Assembly: GCA_029204225.1 (NCBI GenBank)
Contig: CM055097.1
Location: 69,680,572-69,744,571, forward strand
Direction: 5' to 3'
DNA length: 64,000 nt
Origin: Diphasiastrum complanatum
Taxonomy: Eukaryota; Streptophyta; Lycopodiopsida; Lycopodiales; Lycopodiaceae
The translations under genes were made by a program, and so were the position numbers. This document shows positions 1 to 12,100 of the stretch, piece after piece. The notes below the pieces were generated by a model that was given only the letters and a program-made list of their open reading frames with translations, was not told where the DNA came from and did no database searches. The first letter of the stretch is position 1. Each line of letters opens with the position of its first letter.

Positions 1-240
1 GAGAAGAGTAAGTTTCTATCATTGTTGTGGATTTAGGGTTAATGGAATTAAGGTTAATGGTTGTAGTGTTAATGCTTAGTGTTAATGGATGTAGTGTTAG
101 ATCCTCCATTCATTTTGAAATCTGAACTATACTATCGCTCTCATGGGAATGAACCTACGCGTGACAACTAACTCCGTCTCTTTGATGCTAGATTAACTAG
201 ATCTTGGATTCAGGTTAGGCAAGGAAAGAAACGCACTACA
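1..240 (+). repeat. 3' end of a Ty3/gypsy 5' LTR (truncated by window start)
   Basis: The segment ends in ACA five bases before a tRNA-Asp primer-binding site, as expected for the end of a 5' LTR. It contains a run of GTTAATG-type short repeats followed by a stretch shared with positions about 62151-62345 (CTCATGGGAATGAA, then GCGTGACAACT). That second copy shows the sequence is repeated in the genome. The beginning of the LTR lies outside the window, so length and TATA box cannot be judged here. Assignment to gypsy rests on the primer site and on the pol genes downstream. Confidence 0.75.
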
Positions 241-244
241 ATTT

Positions 245-262
245 TGGCACCATTGCCGGGGA
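245..262 (+). other. Primer-binding site, tRNA-Asp type
   Basis: TGGCACCATTGCCGGGGA differs at two places from the site typical of plant Athila/Tat-type gypsy elements, which is complementary to the 3' end of tRNA-Asp. Reverse transcription of the element would start here. Position directly after the LTR end supports the call. Confidence 0.8.
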
Positions 263-1178
263 GCTACGCCAATTTTTTAGTTTGCAACATGTTTGGTTGA
301 TGGTTAGCTTGCATTAGGCATCTTGTCGTGGCATGAATAGTATTAAATCTGCATTTTAGGGTTAGTTTGGGATTGATTTTGCTTGATTTGAGTGGATTTG
401 CTTGTTTTAAATCTAATATAATTATTAAACAGGAAAAGCTATTCAAATCACCAATCTTAAGATGCATTTGGATCTGAGATATCAGAGAAAATAACAAAAA
501 TCGGTCAAATCTGTCAAATTTGGTCCAAAAGAGGCAAAAAGCGTCATCAGAGCTCAAACTCTCTTTCAGAAAACCTTCGCTGAGTTGTAGACACCTTCGG
601 TTTTGTTTACAAAACATTTGGTTTGAAGGGCGAAGATTAATTCCTAGCAGATTTCCAGAAACATCAGAAAAACCACCAAAAATCACCAAAAAATATCAAA
701 ACCCTTAAAAATACTGAAAAAGAACCTTCGCCCGATTCACTGTGCTTAGATGTGATTCAGATCTATCTACTACCAGGTCGGCGAAGAATAATACCAAAAA
801 TAGAAAGGGTTTCAAATGATCAGTTGTCATATTGTCATATTTTTGCCAAAAAAGTCACTTTTTGCAAAATTACCAGTATTACTCTTGATCCTTCGCAAGA
901 ACTTTTGCCGAGTTTCCAAAACATTCTATTTATAGAAAAATACTATTTTTGAGTTCGACAAAGATTCTTCTTGAGCAGATCACAAAAAATCTTGATTTTT
1001 ACCCTTGCCAGATTACAGAAACTGTATTTCCTTGTATCAGAAACCTTCGTCCAGTTTTCCATAGTTTTATCTATGTCAGATCTTCCATCTGAGAAGTCGG
1101 CAAAGGTTATTTTTCAAGAAATTTCCAAAAAAGTGTTAGAGAAATATCTGGTGTTCTATTTGTATAGGAAATCACACA
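263..1178 (+). other. Untranslated leader of the gypsy element with CCTTCGCC-type repeats
   Basis: No supported gene. The stretch is AT-rich and holds scattered copies of a motif close to ACCTTCGCCGAG in both orientations (near 586, 599, 628, 724, 780, 891 and 1043). The same motif recurs in the region after pol (6560-6910), which ties both flanks to one element. The capsid half of gag would be expected near the end of this stretch but is not recognisable, so an internal deletion is likely. Confidence 0.55.
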
Positions 1179-2406
1179 GTGAACGAGTGTCTTCAATTGA
1201 AAAAACGAATGAAAATCAGTGTTTGCCATCTGTGTAATTCACCTGACCATGAGACTGCTTTTTGCAACTTTAAACCTAATTCAGCAACGGTATGTCCAGA
1301 TGGGATATCAAAAACCACAGTATGGAGAAAATCTAGTAGCAAGACTGCAACAATCTACCCTTGGATACTCGGAACGTCTAGCTTTGTCTGCCCCACCAAA
1401 ACACTCCGCTCCTCCTACCAATTTGATGGAACCAGAACCTTACGGAAGTGTTGAGCAATGGAGCTATGGTAATTATCAAGAAGGTGGATCTTCAGAACAG
1501 TATGCCATTTATGCTACCGCTCAACAACAAGCCTCGAGAAATTGGACTAGAGCACCACTTGGATGCTTTTCATGTGGAGAAAATCACAGAGTTGTAGAAT
1601 GCCCAAATAAAGAAAAATTTGTACCATTCTATCGTGATTGTGGATATGGGCATTGTTATAAAGACTATCCAGCAAGACCAAAGCCACCACCAGCTACAGC
1701 ACCTATAAATTTGATAACCATCAAGCAAGGGTCAATAGCTCAGAATAAACCAAGTGCACCCTTGATGGTGGTCACCAGAGCACAAAAGCAAAAAGAACTA
1801 GTAGTGGATCCAATACCTGCTGATTCTATACCATTGAACGATACACCAACAACATTGGGAGTCTATCCAAATCTTAATGCAGAAAAACGAAGATATCAGG
1901 ATATGAGATAGTGGATTAAACATCTGCAAGAAGAAGAGGAACTTGAAGCTGCTAAAGTAACAACTGAAGTTCGGTCTTCACCATTGCAGCCTCCAAGAAA
2001 TTTACGTACGGATATGGAAGATCAATTACATCATCACGAAGAACCCTTCAAGATGACTAATCCGGAAGAACCACATACAGAATTACTCATGAACATTTTG
2101 TCTAGCAAGATCAATATTTCATTGGGAGAGTTCCTAAAGTTGGTGCCAAAAGCAAAAGAAGTCTTAGCACAAAAGTTAGCTCAAGAAGAACCAGAAGTTC
2201 ATCAGGAGCCGCTTTTTTGTGTTGGATTTGAAGAATCTAACGATGTACTCCATGTTGGAGCCGCTTGGGAAAGTGAACAAAAGAATATCACTCTACCGAT
2301 ACAACATAGACAATTTTCTAAAGAAATAGCCGTGATAGATGGCGGTTCAGGAGTTAACCTGATTTGTACAAAGCTATGTACAAAAATGGGGCCTTACAAA
2401 GATTAA
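1179..2406 (+). pseudogene. Ty3/gypsy gag C-terminal part and protease start, broken
   Basis: A canonical zinc knuckle (C-X2-C-X4-H-X4-C, starting CHLC) is coded at about 1218-1262. After a frameshift the reading continues from 1219 in the next frame with a second, imperfect knuckle (CFSCGENHRVVEC) near 1564-1602 and a further degenerate Cys/His cluster. Such knuckles bind RNA in Gag nucleocapsid. A TAG at 1909-1911 interrupts the frame; beyond it the same frame runs to 2406 and includes a retropepsin-like catalytic motif (VIDGGSGVNLI) near 2330-2365. The capsid domain is not seen. The gene is non-functional as it stands. Confidence 0.75.
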
Positions 2407-2476
2407 GCCTGATCAAACAACAGTTCGTCCACGAGGAATGGTGGAAGATATACCTGTCAGGATTGCAGGAGTATAG

Positions 2477-3653
2477 TTCATCATTACTTTCGTCGTGATG
2501 GACTTACCAAAAGCACCAAATGTCTACCGAGTTCTCTTAGGACGTCCATGGTTACGAGTTGCGCAAGTAATTCATAACTGGGATACCGGAAAAATCACTT
2601 TTGAAAATCGTGAACGTGCAGTTGAAGTTGATCCTACGACTTGGACTATCAAACCAGTGGTTCAAAAAGCGGATGATGATTCATCAACAACGGATCACAC
2701 TTGTGATCGACCAGAAAAAAAATTGGGAGTTCACTATGATTCTCAAACAGATACTGTCAATTGGAATGAAGCTCTTGCAACAATTGATTGTACAGCAGGA
2801 TATATGTGTCAACAAGATATTCAATCAGAGATTTGAGTGAGATTTCCTTATTAGATCGAACTTTGGATACGCCAATCACGTTTCCACTAAATGTGCTGAA
2901 TGTAGCCTGGATATCAACAGAACCTATACCAGATCCAATTGAGGATGATCTCATACCAGTGAGCCATGCCTTAACTTATGATGACAATGCAGAACTTACG
3001 GATGAACAGATTCTACAACATATGGATCCGACCAAATTTGGAGTGCGTAATGTTCCTGATGAATCAACAATCAAATCGCCCAAAGCAGTTATATTGAAGG
3101 GAGACAGGATCACAGGTTCGAAACGAAGAAACAAGCTAAGCAACATTATAATACAATCCTGAAATGGGAAAATTCCCCTCAAAAGATCAATTCAAAGAAA
3201 GTTCCACCTTTATTGGATAAAGGCAAAGGAAAAGTCAAGAATGATTCTTCAAGTCAGATTTCCAGCAGGACATCATCATCTAGGAAGTCTTCACCTGTGA
3301 AGAAAGATTTATCATCCCGAAAGTCATCACCTCCACGATCAATTTCTGCTAAGAAGGCTAAACGAAGATCCAAGACAAGTCCTTTCGAAAAAGAACAAGT
3401 AAATGTAGTCCCGCATGATATGTCAGAGCATTTTAAACATTATACACTAGATGATGTGATTATCATGTTACCTAAAGCACATCGTGAACCTGAAGAACAC
3501 ATGCCAGAATCTAAAGAGGTTTACGATGGCCCAGCTAGGATGCAGCCAATGAATCTTGCCGGACCAGGAGAACCGGAAAAGATTGTACAAGTGGGATCAC
3601 AACTTACTCCTAAACAGTATCAAGCACTCCGTTTATTACTTATTAAGTATTAA
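2477..3653 (+). pseudogene. Ty3/gypsy protease C-terminus and pol linker, broken
   Basis: Codons from 2477 encode the end of the aspartic protease, recognisable by the conserved LLGRPWL motif near 2530, and follow an in-frame TAG at 2474-2476. The reading then moves through other frames (2788-3162, then 3213-3653). The last part is a Ser/Lys/Arg-rich linker (repeated SSRKSSP) followed by a sequence leading into the RT. The same linker, also decayed, is found on the minus strand at 20403-20640, so it belongs to this family and not to a host gene. At least two frameshifts and one nonsense codon are present. Confidence 0.7.
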
Positions 3654-4559
3654 GATTGCTTTGCATGGACTTATCAAGATTTGAAGGGTATTTTGACATT
3701 AGTGATTGAACATACCATACCTTTAGTACTTGATGCAATACCAAAGGTTACAAAGTTCTATCGCTATAATCCTAATGTGGCAGATCTGATAAAGAAAGAA
3801 CTTCAGAGATTGCTTGACGCCGATTTCATTTATGAGATCGATCATACCGAATGGATTTCACCGATTGTCATTGTTTCTAAGAAAAATGAGAAATTTCGAA
3901 TCTGTGTGAATCTCAAAGCATTGAATAAAGTGACACGGAAGGATCATTTTTCGTTACCCTTTACTGAAAGCATTTTGGATCGCCTTGCTGGAGAGGAAGC
4001 TTATAATTTCCTGGATGGATTTAGTGGTTACAACCAGGTTAAGATTGCACATGCCAATCACCACAAAACTACTTTTGCAACATAATGGGGCACCTATGCT
4101 TACAAAGTAATGTTGTTTGGACTCTGTAATGCACCAAGTTCATTCCAAAGAGTAATGCAATTTGCCTTTAAAGATTATCTGCAGAAATTCCTTGAAATTT
4201 ACTTGGACAACTTGGGAGTTCATAGTACAAATACAAACCACCTGGATCGATTGGAGAAAGTATTTGAAAGATGTCGCAAATATCAGATTTCTCTAAATCC
4301 AGAAAAATGCCAGATATGGGTTTCGCACGGAGTTGTGCTTGGACATGTGATATTAGGACATGGTATTGCCACCGATTATTCTAAGATCAAAGTTATTGTG
4401 GAATTGCCACCGCCAGCAACAATTCGAGGAGTTTATGTGTTTATGGGTCATGCAAACTACTATCAAATTTTTATTATCTTCTTTGTGGATTTAGCACGAC
4501 CTATATACAAACTAACTATTGTTCTTATTTGGACAGTAGAGGCGTTAGAAGCCTTTTAA
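3654..4559 (+). pseudogene. Ty3/gypsy reverse transcriptase domain, broken
   Basis: The frame ending at 3653 (TAA at 3651-3653) continues through 3681-4085 and 4110-4559, with further TAA codons at 4083-4085 and 4557-4559. Conserved RT blocks are visible: a proline-rich entry, FRICVNLKALN near 3896, FLDGFSGYNQ near 4008, LFGLCNAPSSFQ near 4113. The catalytic box reads YLDN (codons 4200-4211) where YLDD is expected. The related minus-strand fragment at 19359-19709 has YLDD, so the Asn is a change in this copy. RT would copy element RNA in virus-like particles; this copy cannot. Confidence 0.85.
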
Positions 4560-5100
4560 AAGTTAAAAAAAGCATTATCTTCAGCACCAATACTGTGTTC
4601 TCCAGATTGGACATTAGAGTTTCATGTTCATACCGATGCCTCAAAATACGCCATTGGATCAGTTTTGACACAGGTGACTATAAGAAAGATTATTCTATAC
4701 GATTTGCAAGCAGACAGCTTACAGATTCAGAGAAGAATTACTCAACAACAGAACGTGAAACGCTAGCCATGATTTTTTCTGTTTGGAAATTTCGTCACTA
4801 CCTCATGGAAATGCACTATGCATTTTATACGAATCATCAACCGTTACTTTACTTGGTAAATAAGACCTGTAATACTGGACGTATTGCAAGATGGTTATTA
4901 TTATTAACTGAATTTGACTTTCAAATTGTGGTAAAAAAGGGAAAGCAACATTATCTAGCCGATCACATTTTGCGAATTGAATCCGCACCAGTTAATACTG
5001 AAGTGAATGATGAACTGCCAGATGCTGCGTTGTTCTATGTTGAAGCAATACCTGAGTGGGCGACAGATATTGTTGAGTACCTGATGCTAGGACAACCGAA
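4560..5100 (+). pseudogene. Ty3/gypsy RNase H domain, frameshifted
   Basis: The start (HVHTDASKYAIGSVLTQ, near 4622-4672) is in the same frame as the RT; a frameshift around 4671-4685 moves the rest (FASRQLTDSEKNYSTTERE onward) into the frame that stays open to 6034. RNase H removes RNA from the RNA/DNA hybrid during reverse transcription. The first catalytic Asp (TDAS) and the glutamate region (TTERE) are both visible. The tail of this domain (adIL-type ending near 4965-4985) leads into the integrase spacer. Confidence 0.75.
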
Positions 5101-6388
5101 TGACTCTTTGACAAAAGTACAGAAAAGACAATTGATTCATAAGGCTCAACCTTATCAATTAATTGCAGGGCAATTGTATCGTCATGGATCAGATAATATT
5201 TTACGAAGATGTGTTCTATCGCATGAAATACCAGATTCAATCATGTTTTCACATGATGGCATGGATGGAGGACACTTCTCTACAGATATTACTGTTCGCA
5301 AACTTTTACAATCTGGATGTTGGTGGCCTACACTTTGTAAGGACACAAAAAATTTTATTCAAACATGTGATGTCTGCCAGCGAGCACGACGGCCTACTCG
5401 ACAGAATTATGAACCCTTACATCCGGTTTTATCGCAAGCACCGTTTGAAAAATGGGGACTGGATTATGTTGGTCCTATTCATCCTGTTGCGCAAGGATCT
5501 CAGGCCCGATACATTATCGTCGCAACTGACTATATGACCAAGTGGGTTGAAGCCAAAGTTGTCAAAGTGACTGATGCGAAATCTATGGCCAAGTTTTTAT
5601 ATGAAAATATTATAATCAGATTTGGATGTCTGATCAAAATAGTCAGTGATCGGGGTACACACTTTGTTAATCAAACAATAAAGTGTTTACTGGAAGATTT
5701 TTTTGTTATACACAGATTTAGTACTCCCTATTATCCCAGAGGGAATGGCCAAGCTGAATCTTCCAATAAGATTCTCTGCACCATTATGACAAAGACAGTT
5801 GAAGCGAGTCAGTCTGATTGGGAACATAAACTGTATGCAGCATTATGGGCATTCAAAACCGCTTACAAAAATAGTACAAATCAAACACCTTTTCAACTGG
5901 TTTATGGTCAAGATGTTGTTATGCCAATTGAATTTTTAATCCCATCTTTACGCATAGTAACAATGGAACGATTAAATGATGATATGTCTTTACAACTCCA
6001 TCATGAAGCGTTGCACAAATTATGTGAAACATGATTGATGGCAGCTCATGCCTTAGCAGCAGAGAAAGCCCGCCGCAAGGCATGGGATGATCGTCGATTG
6101 CACAAGAAAGACATGGAAGCAGGAGATCTTGCATTGATGTACAAAACCAAGCTGATCAAGGGTAAGTTGAAGTTTACTGGGGAAGGCCCGTATAAAGTGA
6201 AGAAAATATTGAACTATGGAGCAGTAATTCTTGAGCACTTGGATGGAAAACAATTTGAAACTCCGGTAAATGGTAGCCGTAGTACGCAAGTTTTGGCAGC
6301 CTGCTCCGCAAGTTCAGCAAGCCTGATCTCAATATATTTTAATTTTATTTGTTTTTCAATTTTTTGTTTTCAGTATTTAATTTGCTGA
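5101..6388 (+). pseudogene. Ty3/gypsy integrase, with one nonsense codon near the C-terminus
   Basis: The integrase reads as follows. A zinc-binding HHCC module is at about 5240-5395 (HDGM, GGHFS, then CDVCQRA). The catalytic core is at about 5440-5830 with the D-D-E triad visible as GLDYVGP, VSDRGTHF and GQAESSNK. A C-terminal part ends at 6388. A TGA at 6032-6034 separates the last 117 codons, which include the KFTGEGPYKVKKIL block typical of gypsy integrase C-termini. No chromodomain is visible. Integrase would insert element cDNA into chromosomes. The open stretch 4529-6034 is the best preserved part of this element. Confidence 0.85.
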
Positions 6389-7154
6389 CTTTTTTGGAAA
6401 AATGTAGTCAAAAAAAAAACAAAAGAAAAAAAAAATAAGAAAAAAATAAAGAAAGACTGATGAGCAAAAGTTAGGAAGTCATCAGCATAAAAGGAAGCAC
6501 ATTATTTTTTATGAAAAATGCCTTAGAAAATCATTGTTTTGGGCAGATTTGGCCAATACAGTATCAGAAACCTTCGTTGAGCTCTCAGACTGTACATCCA
6601 CCCTTGATTTATCTAAATTGAGGTGGGCGAAGATTCCTGACAAGAGAAAATTCAACTTTTGAAATAGGCGAATGTTCAGTGATATGCCATTTTGGGGACC
6701 TTCGCCGAGCATCATAACCTCATTGTGAACCTTCGCCGACCTGCTAGATGATCTTAAAATGTCAAAATTAGGTTGTCCATAGGTTCAGATTGTGAAAAAA
6801 TGCATTTATGATAGTACTTGGGCGAAGGACCCTCCTGGGCAAAGGTTCATCCTTCGCCAACCCTGGAAAACGTTCGCCTGATTGGTTCAAATCTCTAGAA
6901 ACCTACGTCGAGATTTTTATAGCCTATTTTTATAGTACTGCACATGCCTGCAAATTTTTGTTTAGAACTGATTAGCCAAACTACTATTCAGTGTAATGGA
7001 TCCACCAAATTCACCTATAAGTTGGCTGAATTCGATTCATTCCTCACTTGTGCTAGCAAAGCTCTTGCGAATTTTCCTTGCGACCAAAGCCTTCCAAAAT
7101 TCCTCTATTGCCTTCTGATACACTTTCACGCATTATAATTCCTTTCTGATCATC
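6389..7154 (+). other. Non-coding region after gypsy pol
   Basis: No gene seen. It starts with an A-rich tract (6408-6460), then carries several CCTTCGCC/GGCGAAGG motifs (near 6570, 6627, 6700, 6727, 6820, 6850) like those of the element leader. The shared motif suggests that this stretch is still inside the gypsy element, between pol and a downstream ORF. Confidence 0.5.
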
Positions 7155-7936
7155 ATGTCTTCTACCGATACTTCCCAGTCTCCATGCTATACTATCCATG
7201 GTGATGTCCCATCTGCAACGGACATCATGATTCTTCCTAGCACAAGCATGGTCACTCAACGGATGACCCTTGCGGAGCCTCTACTCACTGCAATGGGTAT
7301 TCATGAGAGAGCCTTTTCGGGTCGTATCAATATGGATTTCATCACTCTTGCCTTTAGTACGTGGAAGGAAGAGAAATCCAAATTCTATATCACTTTTCAG
7401 GGAGCACACACAAGGTGCGCGTCACTGAAGCCGCACTTGCAACTTTAGGAATATCATCTGGTACGTAGGCCTCACCCAATCACAAGCACACCAAATAGGC
7501 CATCAAGCCATTTATTGACCTCACCAACGATCTACACTGGACTAATGATGGCTACCTTCTGGAAGCCATCACTGAGCCTTCCATCCATGCAGCTGCCCAG
7601 CTATTGAATAATTTCCTGATCGTTGGCAACCTCAAGAAAGACCGCATCACATCTCAAATCCTTCACAGGATAGTGGAGTCCCACACTAAGTTGGCCAAAT
7701 CCCCTCTTGAACCATATAACTGGCTCAAGACTGTTTCTGGTGAGCTCAAGCAAGCTATTAAGGCCAATACTAAGCAGCAGTGTGTCGCTGGCTCTTTATT
7801 GTCCCTCTTAGCCGCTTCTCACCTGGAAAACAGAATCCATGGCTTCCACCTAGATTCTGTGCTTTCGGTTTACGAAGAAGCACCGGCAGAATCATCTCAT
7901 CAGGCCTCAAGTTCTCATAGTCGTCGTCGTCCACGC
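7155..7936 (+). pseudogene. Extra ORF downstream of gypsy pol, first part (interrupted by a copia insertion)
   Basis: The reading starts with an ATG at 7155 (MSSTDTSQSP) and runs to about 7448. It continues after a frameshift and stops in another frame to 7936, with a Leu/Ala-rich segment and a Ser/Arg-rich end (SSSHSRRRPR). It is cut by the copia element at 7937 and resumes at 14165. Extra ORFs after integrase are known in plant Athila/Tat-type gypsy elements, sometimes called env-like. I do not recognise the domain, so only position and context support the call. It could also be a host gene fragment captured by the element. Confidence 0.45.
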
Positions 7937-8671
7937 TGTTGAATTTCACACGTGTGGACTGTCTACTACATGTACTTGTGATCTCCTAAGGTGTGTAGAT
8001 GCACCAAGATCAAGACTAGATTGAGATTCAAGATCAATCTTGAATCCTATGGCAAAAACACACTACTACATGCATTCAATCACTTCCAACTCTCACTCAC
8101 ACGTGTGGGAAGTATTCAAAAAATAATCTAAGTAAAAACAAGCTGCTCTCCTCAGGTAGAGAGAGAAAATGAATCAAGTGCTCTCGGGTAGAGAGAGAAA
8201 GCTAGAAATCCAATAACTCACAAAATCCATGAAATCACCAAATCAATTGACTTCAAAATGAGGAGTACAATGATACTATTAGGTCCACGAGCTACCACTA
8301 TGCTTAACTATGATTGGACCACATTTTGTCACCTCTTCATCCTATTGGATCATTGATCTATGCACCTCTTAATTCTATTGGACTATATTCAAGCACACCT
8401 CAATTTCCTATTGGACCTCACAAGGTTCCACCTCTATATCCTATTGGACCTCTTGGAATTCATCAAACAAAAACTTTACACTTGTCTACACTCTAATTAG
8501 CAAGTGTTTAGCCTCTTACTCTATTTTGGCTCAATAGTGGCATTATAAGTGGAAATGCATAATTTGTCATCTATGCCAAATTTATTCCTATCAACATCCT
8601 ACACCTAGGTGCTTGATGTAAAAAACATAAGACCCCTATATCTAACATAGATAATCTTTTTCAATTCTTCA
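7937..8671 (-). repeat. 3' LTR of the copia element
   Basis: This 735-bp copy is nearly identical to 13425-14159. It includes an ACACGTGT palindrome near its left end, a CTCGGGTAGAGAG motif repeated twice, and a set of ATTGGACC-rich short repeats in the middle. It is the downstream LTR because the element is on the minus strand. Confidence 0.9.
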
Positions 8672-8685
8672 CACTCCTCCTAAAA
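8672..8685 (-). other. Polypurine tract of the copia element
   Basis: On the minus strand the sequence TTTTAGGAGGAGTG lies directly before the 3' LTR. This purine stretch is where plus-strand DNA synthesis would be primed. The same GGAGGAGTG form precedes the LTR at 45740. Confidence 0.7.
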
Positions 8686-8691
8686 AATTAT

Positions 8692-9140
8692 CTATGAAGA
8701 TTTGATCATTGATCTTGATATAACTCCAAGATTAGATCTATGCTTGATGAAAGCACTTTTGCTCACAGGCTTGGTGAGTAGATCGGCAATACAAGAAGAC
8801 GAGTTGACATGCTCCAAATAGATTTCTCCTCCAATAAGCTTTTCTCTCAAAAAATGGTGTGCCACTTCTATGTGCTTGCTTCTTGCATGAAATATGGGAT
8901 TATTGGCAAGAGCTTGGGCCGAGATGTTATCACACTTGATCATTGTAGATCATCCTCCTTGATGCACTTTAGTTCCATTAATAACCTCTTGATCCAAAGC
9001 ACTTCTTTGGTAGTTGTAGTGAGTGCTTTGTACTCGGCCTCACATGAAGAGAGAGATATAGTATCTTGCTTTTTGGAAAGCCAAGATATTAGATTGCCTC
9101 CAAGAAAGATAGTGTATGCACTAATAGACTTTCGATCCAT
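8692..9140 (-). pseudogene. Copia RNase H domain, in two frames
   Basis: This is the C-terminal RNase H of the polyprotein, displaced by frameshifts. Residues read from 9140 downwards include LSSCEAEYKAL and VLWIKRLL, both standard copia RNase H motifs, and end at a stop near 8940. A second frame, from 8943 to 8692, gives CDNISAQALANNP, HIEVAHHFLRE and IADLLTKP, then a stop. The two breaks (near 9198 and 8942) are single-base indels as far as can be judged. In an active element this domain is fused to RT. Confidence 0.85.
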
Positions 9141-12100
9141 CTTGTCACTTGCAAAGTCCGAATCCGAGTAGCCAATAATGGATAGATCTTCACTTTTATA
9201 GAGTAGACATAATCACAAGATGAAGATACATATCTTAGAATCCTCTTGGCCATCTTAGCTTCTTGCATAAATTGACTCAATTTGTGCACACAAAAACTAA
9301 GATCGGGCCTAGTAATGGTAAGCCAAATCAAGGAGCCTACAAGACTCCTAAAAAGTGTGATGTCCTCAAAGGATCTTTCATCACCTTTGTTAGGATCTTT
9401 TACAATTTGCTCCATTGGAGTATCTATGCTCTTAGAATTTTCCATATGGAATTTTTCCAACATAGAGTGAGCATATCTTGATTGGCATATAAAGACATGA
9501 TTTTCATAAAAATCAATTTCTAGGCCTAGGATGTAATGTATCTCTCCTAGATCTTGCATTTTAAACTCACATCCAAGTGCTAGCTTGGTTTCATCAACTA
9601 GCTTGATACAACTTCCACAAAGAATAATGTCATTAACATAAATTAGAAGAATGACAATATTGCTATCAACAAACTTTAGATACATGGAAGGATCATAGTC
9701 ACTAAGAGTAAATCCTAGTGAGATAAGAAAAGAGTTAAGTCTTGAATACCATGATCTTGGTGCTTGCTTGAGTCCATAAAGACTTTTGAAGGGCAAGCAC
9801 ACTTTGGACTCATCCTTGATGAATCCTTGAGGTTGTTCCATATAGATCTCCTCCTCAAGATAACCATTTAGGAAAGCACTGGATACATCTAATTGGAACA
9901 CCTTCCACTTGAAAAAACAAGCAAGAGAAATAAAAATTCTTATTGTCACCATCTTTGCAACGGGTGCAAAGGTCTCCTCATAATCAAGACCATGGATTTG
10001 AGCAAATCCTTTGGCACATAATCTTGCTTTATGCTTGTTGATGGTGCCATCATGATTGAACTTGATCCGAAATACCCACTTGCAACCAATCACATGCTTG
10101 TTGGAAGGAGGATCCACAAGCTCCCAAGTGTTGTTGGTGATCAATGCATCATACTCTTGCTTCATGGCATCATACCACTCCTTGGTATTGAGTGCCTCTT
10201 GTACATTCTTTGGCTCTTCATGAGAGACATAAAAAACATAATTAGTGGAATCAAGATCCACTTGTTTGCCTTTGTCAACATATGAGAGCCTCTTAGGCTC
10301 GGATCTATCTCTCATGGACCTTCTTGGTGAAAAAATCCGAGGAGAGTCTTCTTCAAATCTCGACCCCATCACATCATGATTGTCTTCAAAATCAATAATT
10401 GATGATGCATCCATAGATTTCTTGATCTCGGCCTCTTCAAATGATGAGTGTTGATCTTCATGAAAGACAACATCTCTACTTTCAATAACTTGAGAAGTAG
10501 AGAGTATAAAGACTCTATAGGCCTTCTTGGTGGATGAGTATCCAACCATGATCCCTTTGCATGCACTAGGACCTTCCTTCTTCCTTGTTTCCAAGGGAAT
10601 ATGGACAAAGCATAAGCATCCAAAAACTCTAAGGTGATCAAACTTAGGCTTCTTAAAAAATAAGATTTCATATGGTGACTTTCCTCCAAGAGCTATATGT
10701 GGGAGCCTATTGCAAAGATAATTTGCACAATTAATGGCTTCTCCCCAAAAATCTTTGGTCAAGGATGCCTCAATTCTCATAGATTTTGCACATTCACATA
10801 GAGATCTATTCTCTCTCTCGGCCACTCCATTTTGAGATGGAGAGTAGGCACAAGAAAACTCTCTTTTAATGCCTTCAAGCTCACAAAAATCTTGAAATTT
10901 ATTGGAGCTATATTCACCACCTCCATCACTTCGAAGAGCTTTAATCTTGAATGAGAATTGCTTCTCTACATAAGCTTTGAAAATAAGGAAATGATCAAAC
11001 ACCATAGATTTTGAAGCAAGAAGATATATCCAAGTGAATCTTGTGTAATCATCAATGAAAGTAACAAAACAAGTGGCTCCTCCTCCCTTGCTTGTAGTTG
11101 ATGAGAAATGCACATCCGAGTGGATTAACTCCAAAGGATGCTTTCTTTTGATAGAAGATCTTGTAAATGGCTTTTTGTGAGATTTAGCAATAGCACAAGC
11201 CTCACAAGGCTTGATCTTCTTGGAGAATGACTTTGGCAAGCCAATAGCTTTGGATTCTTTGATCATAGAGAGCATGGATTTGTAGTTGGGATGTCCCAAC
11301 CTCCTATGCCATAATTCCTCCATAGAGAGCTTGTTTACAAGAACAACATCACAAGCATTCACATACTCATTTGGATCTAGTTTATAGATGCCACCAAATC
11401 TAGATCCTAATGCAAGTATCTCATCATTCTTCTTGATAGTGCAAGTCTCAACATTGAATTTTACATCAAGGCCATTATCAAGCAATTGGCCAACACTAAT
11501 AAGATTCTTGGTAAGCTTAGGTACATAAAGAACTCTAGAGAGAGAAAGAACTTTAGAGGATGCAAGCTTCAAGGGAATGTTCCCTATGCCTTCAATAGGA
11601 CATTCAAAATCATTTGCAGTGTATATTGATTTCTTCACTCCATCATAAGGTGCAATAGAAGGGAAAGAGTTCTTGGAGCTACATATATGTGAAGAGGCTC
11701 CACTATCAATATACCATAGGCCATCCTTCTTGAAAGGAGTAGATGAGAAACTAGAGACCATAAGAGATCCCTCTCCATCACTTGCAATAGTGTCTTCCTT
11801 CTCATTGGTAATATTGGCTTGCTTGAGTTGATTCTTCTTTTTGAAGCAATTGGTGGCATAATGACCTTTCTTGCCACAATAAAAGCACTTGATCTTCTTC
11901 TTCTTCTTGAGCTTGGATGATGAAGCATTAGAGGAATCATCTTCCTCCTCATCTTTGTCTTTGGATTTGACTTTGTCCTTGCTTGAGGATTGTTGATGTT
12001 GGTTCTTGCTCCTCTCTTTGTGCTTATCCTTGGCAAAGAGAGCTTTGCCATCATTATGAGTGAGAGAAAGCTTGTCCATCCTCAAGAGCTTGTACTCTTG

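Noticed and set aside
264-689. 141-codon minus-strand frame opposite the gypsy leader
   Set aside because: Lies antisense in an element leader, no known motif and no similarity to other frames in the window.
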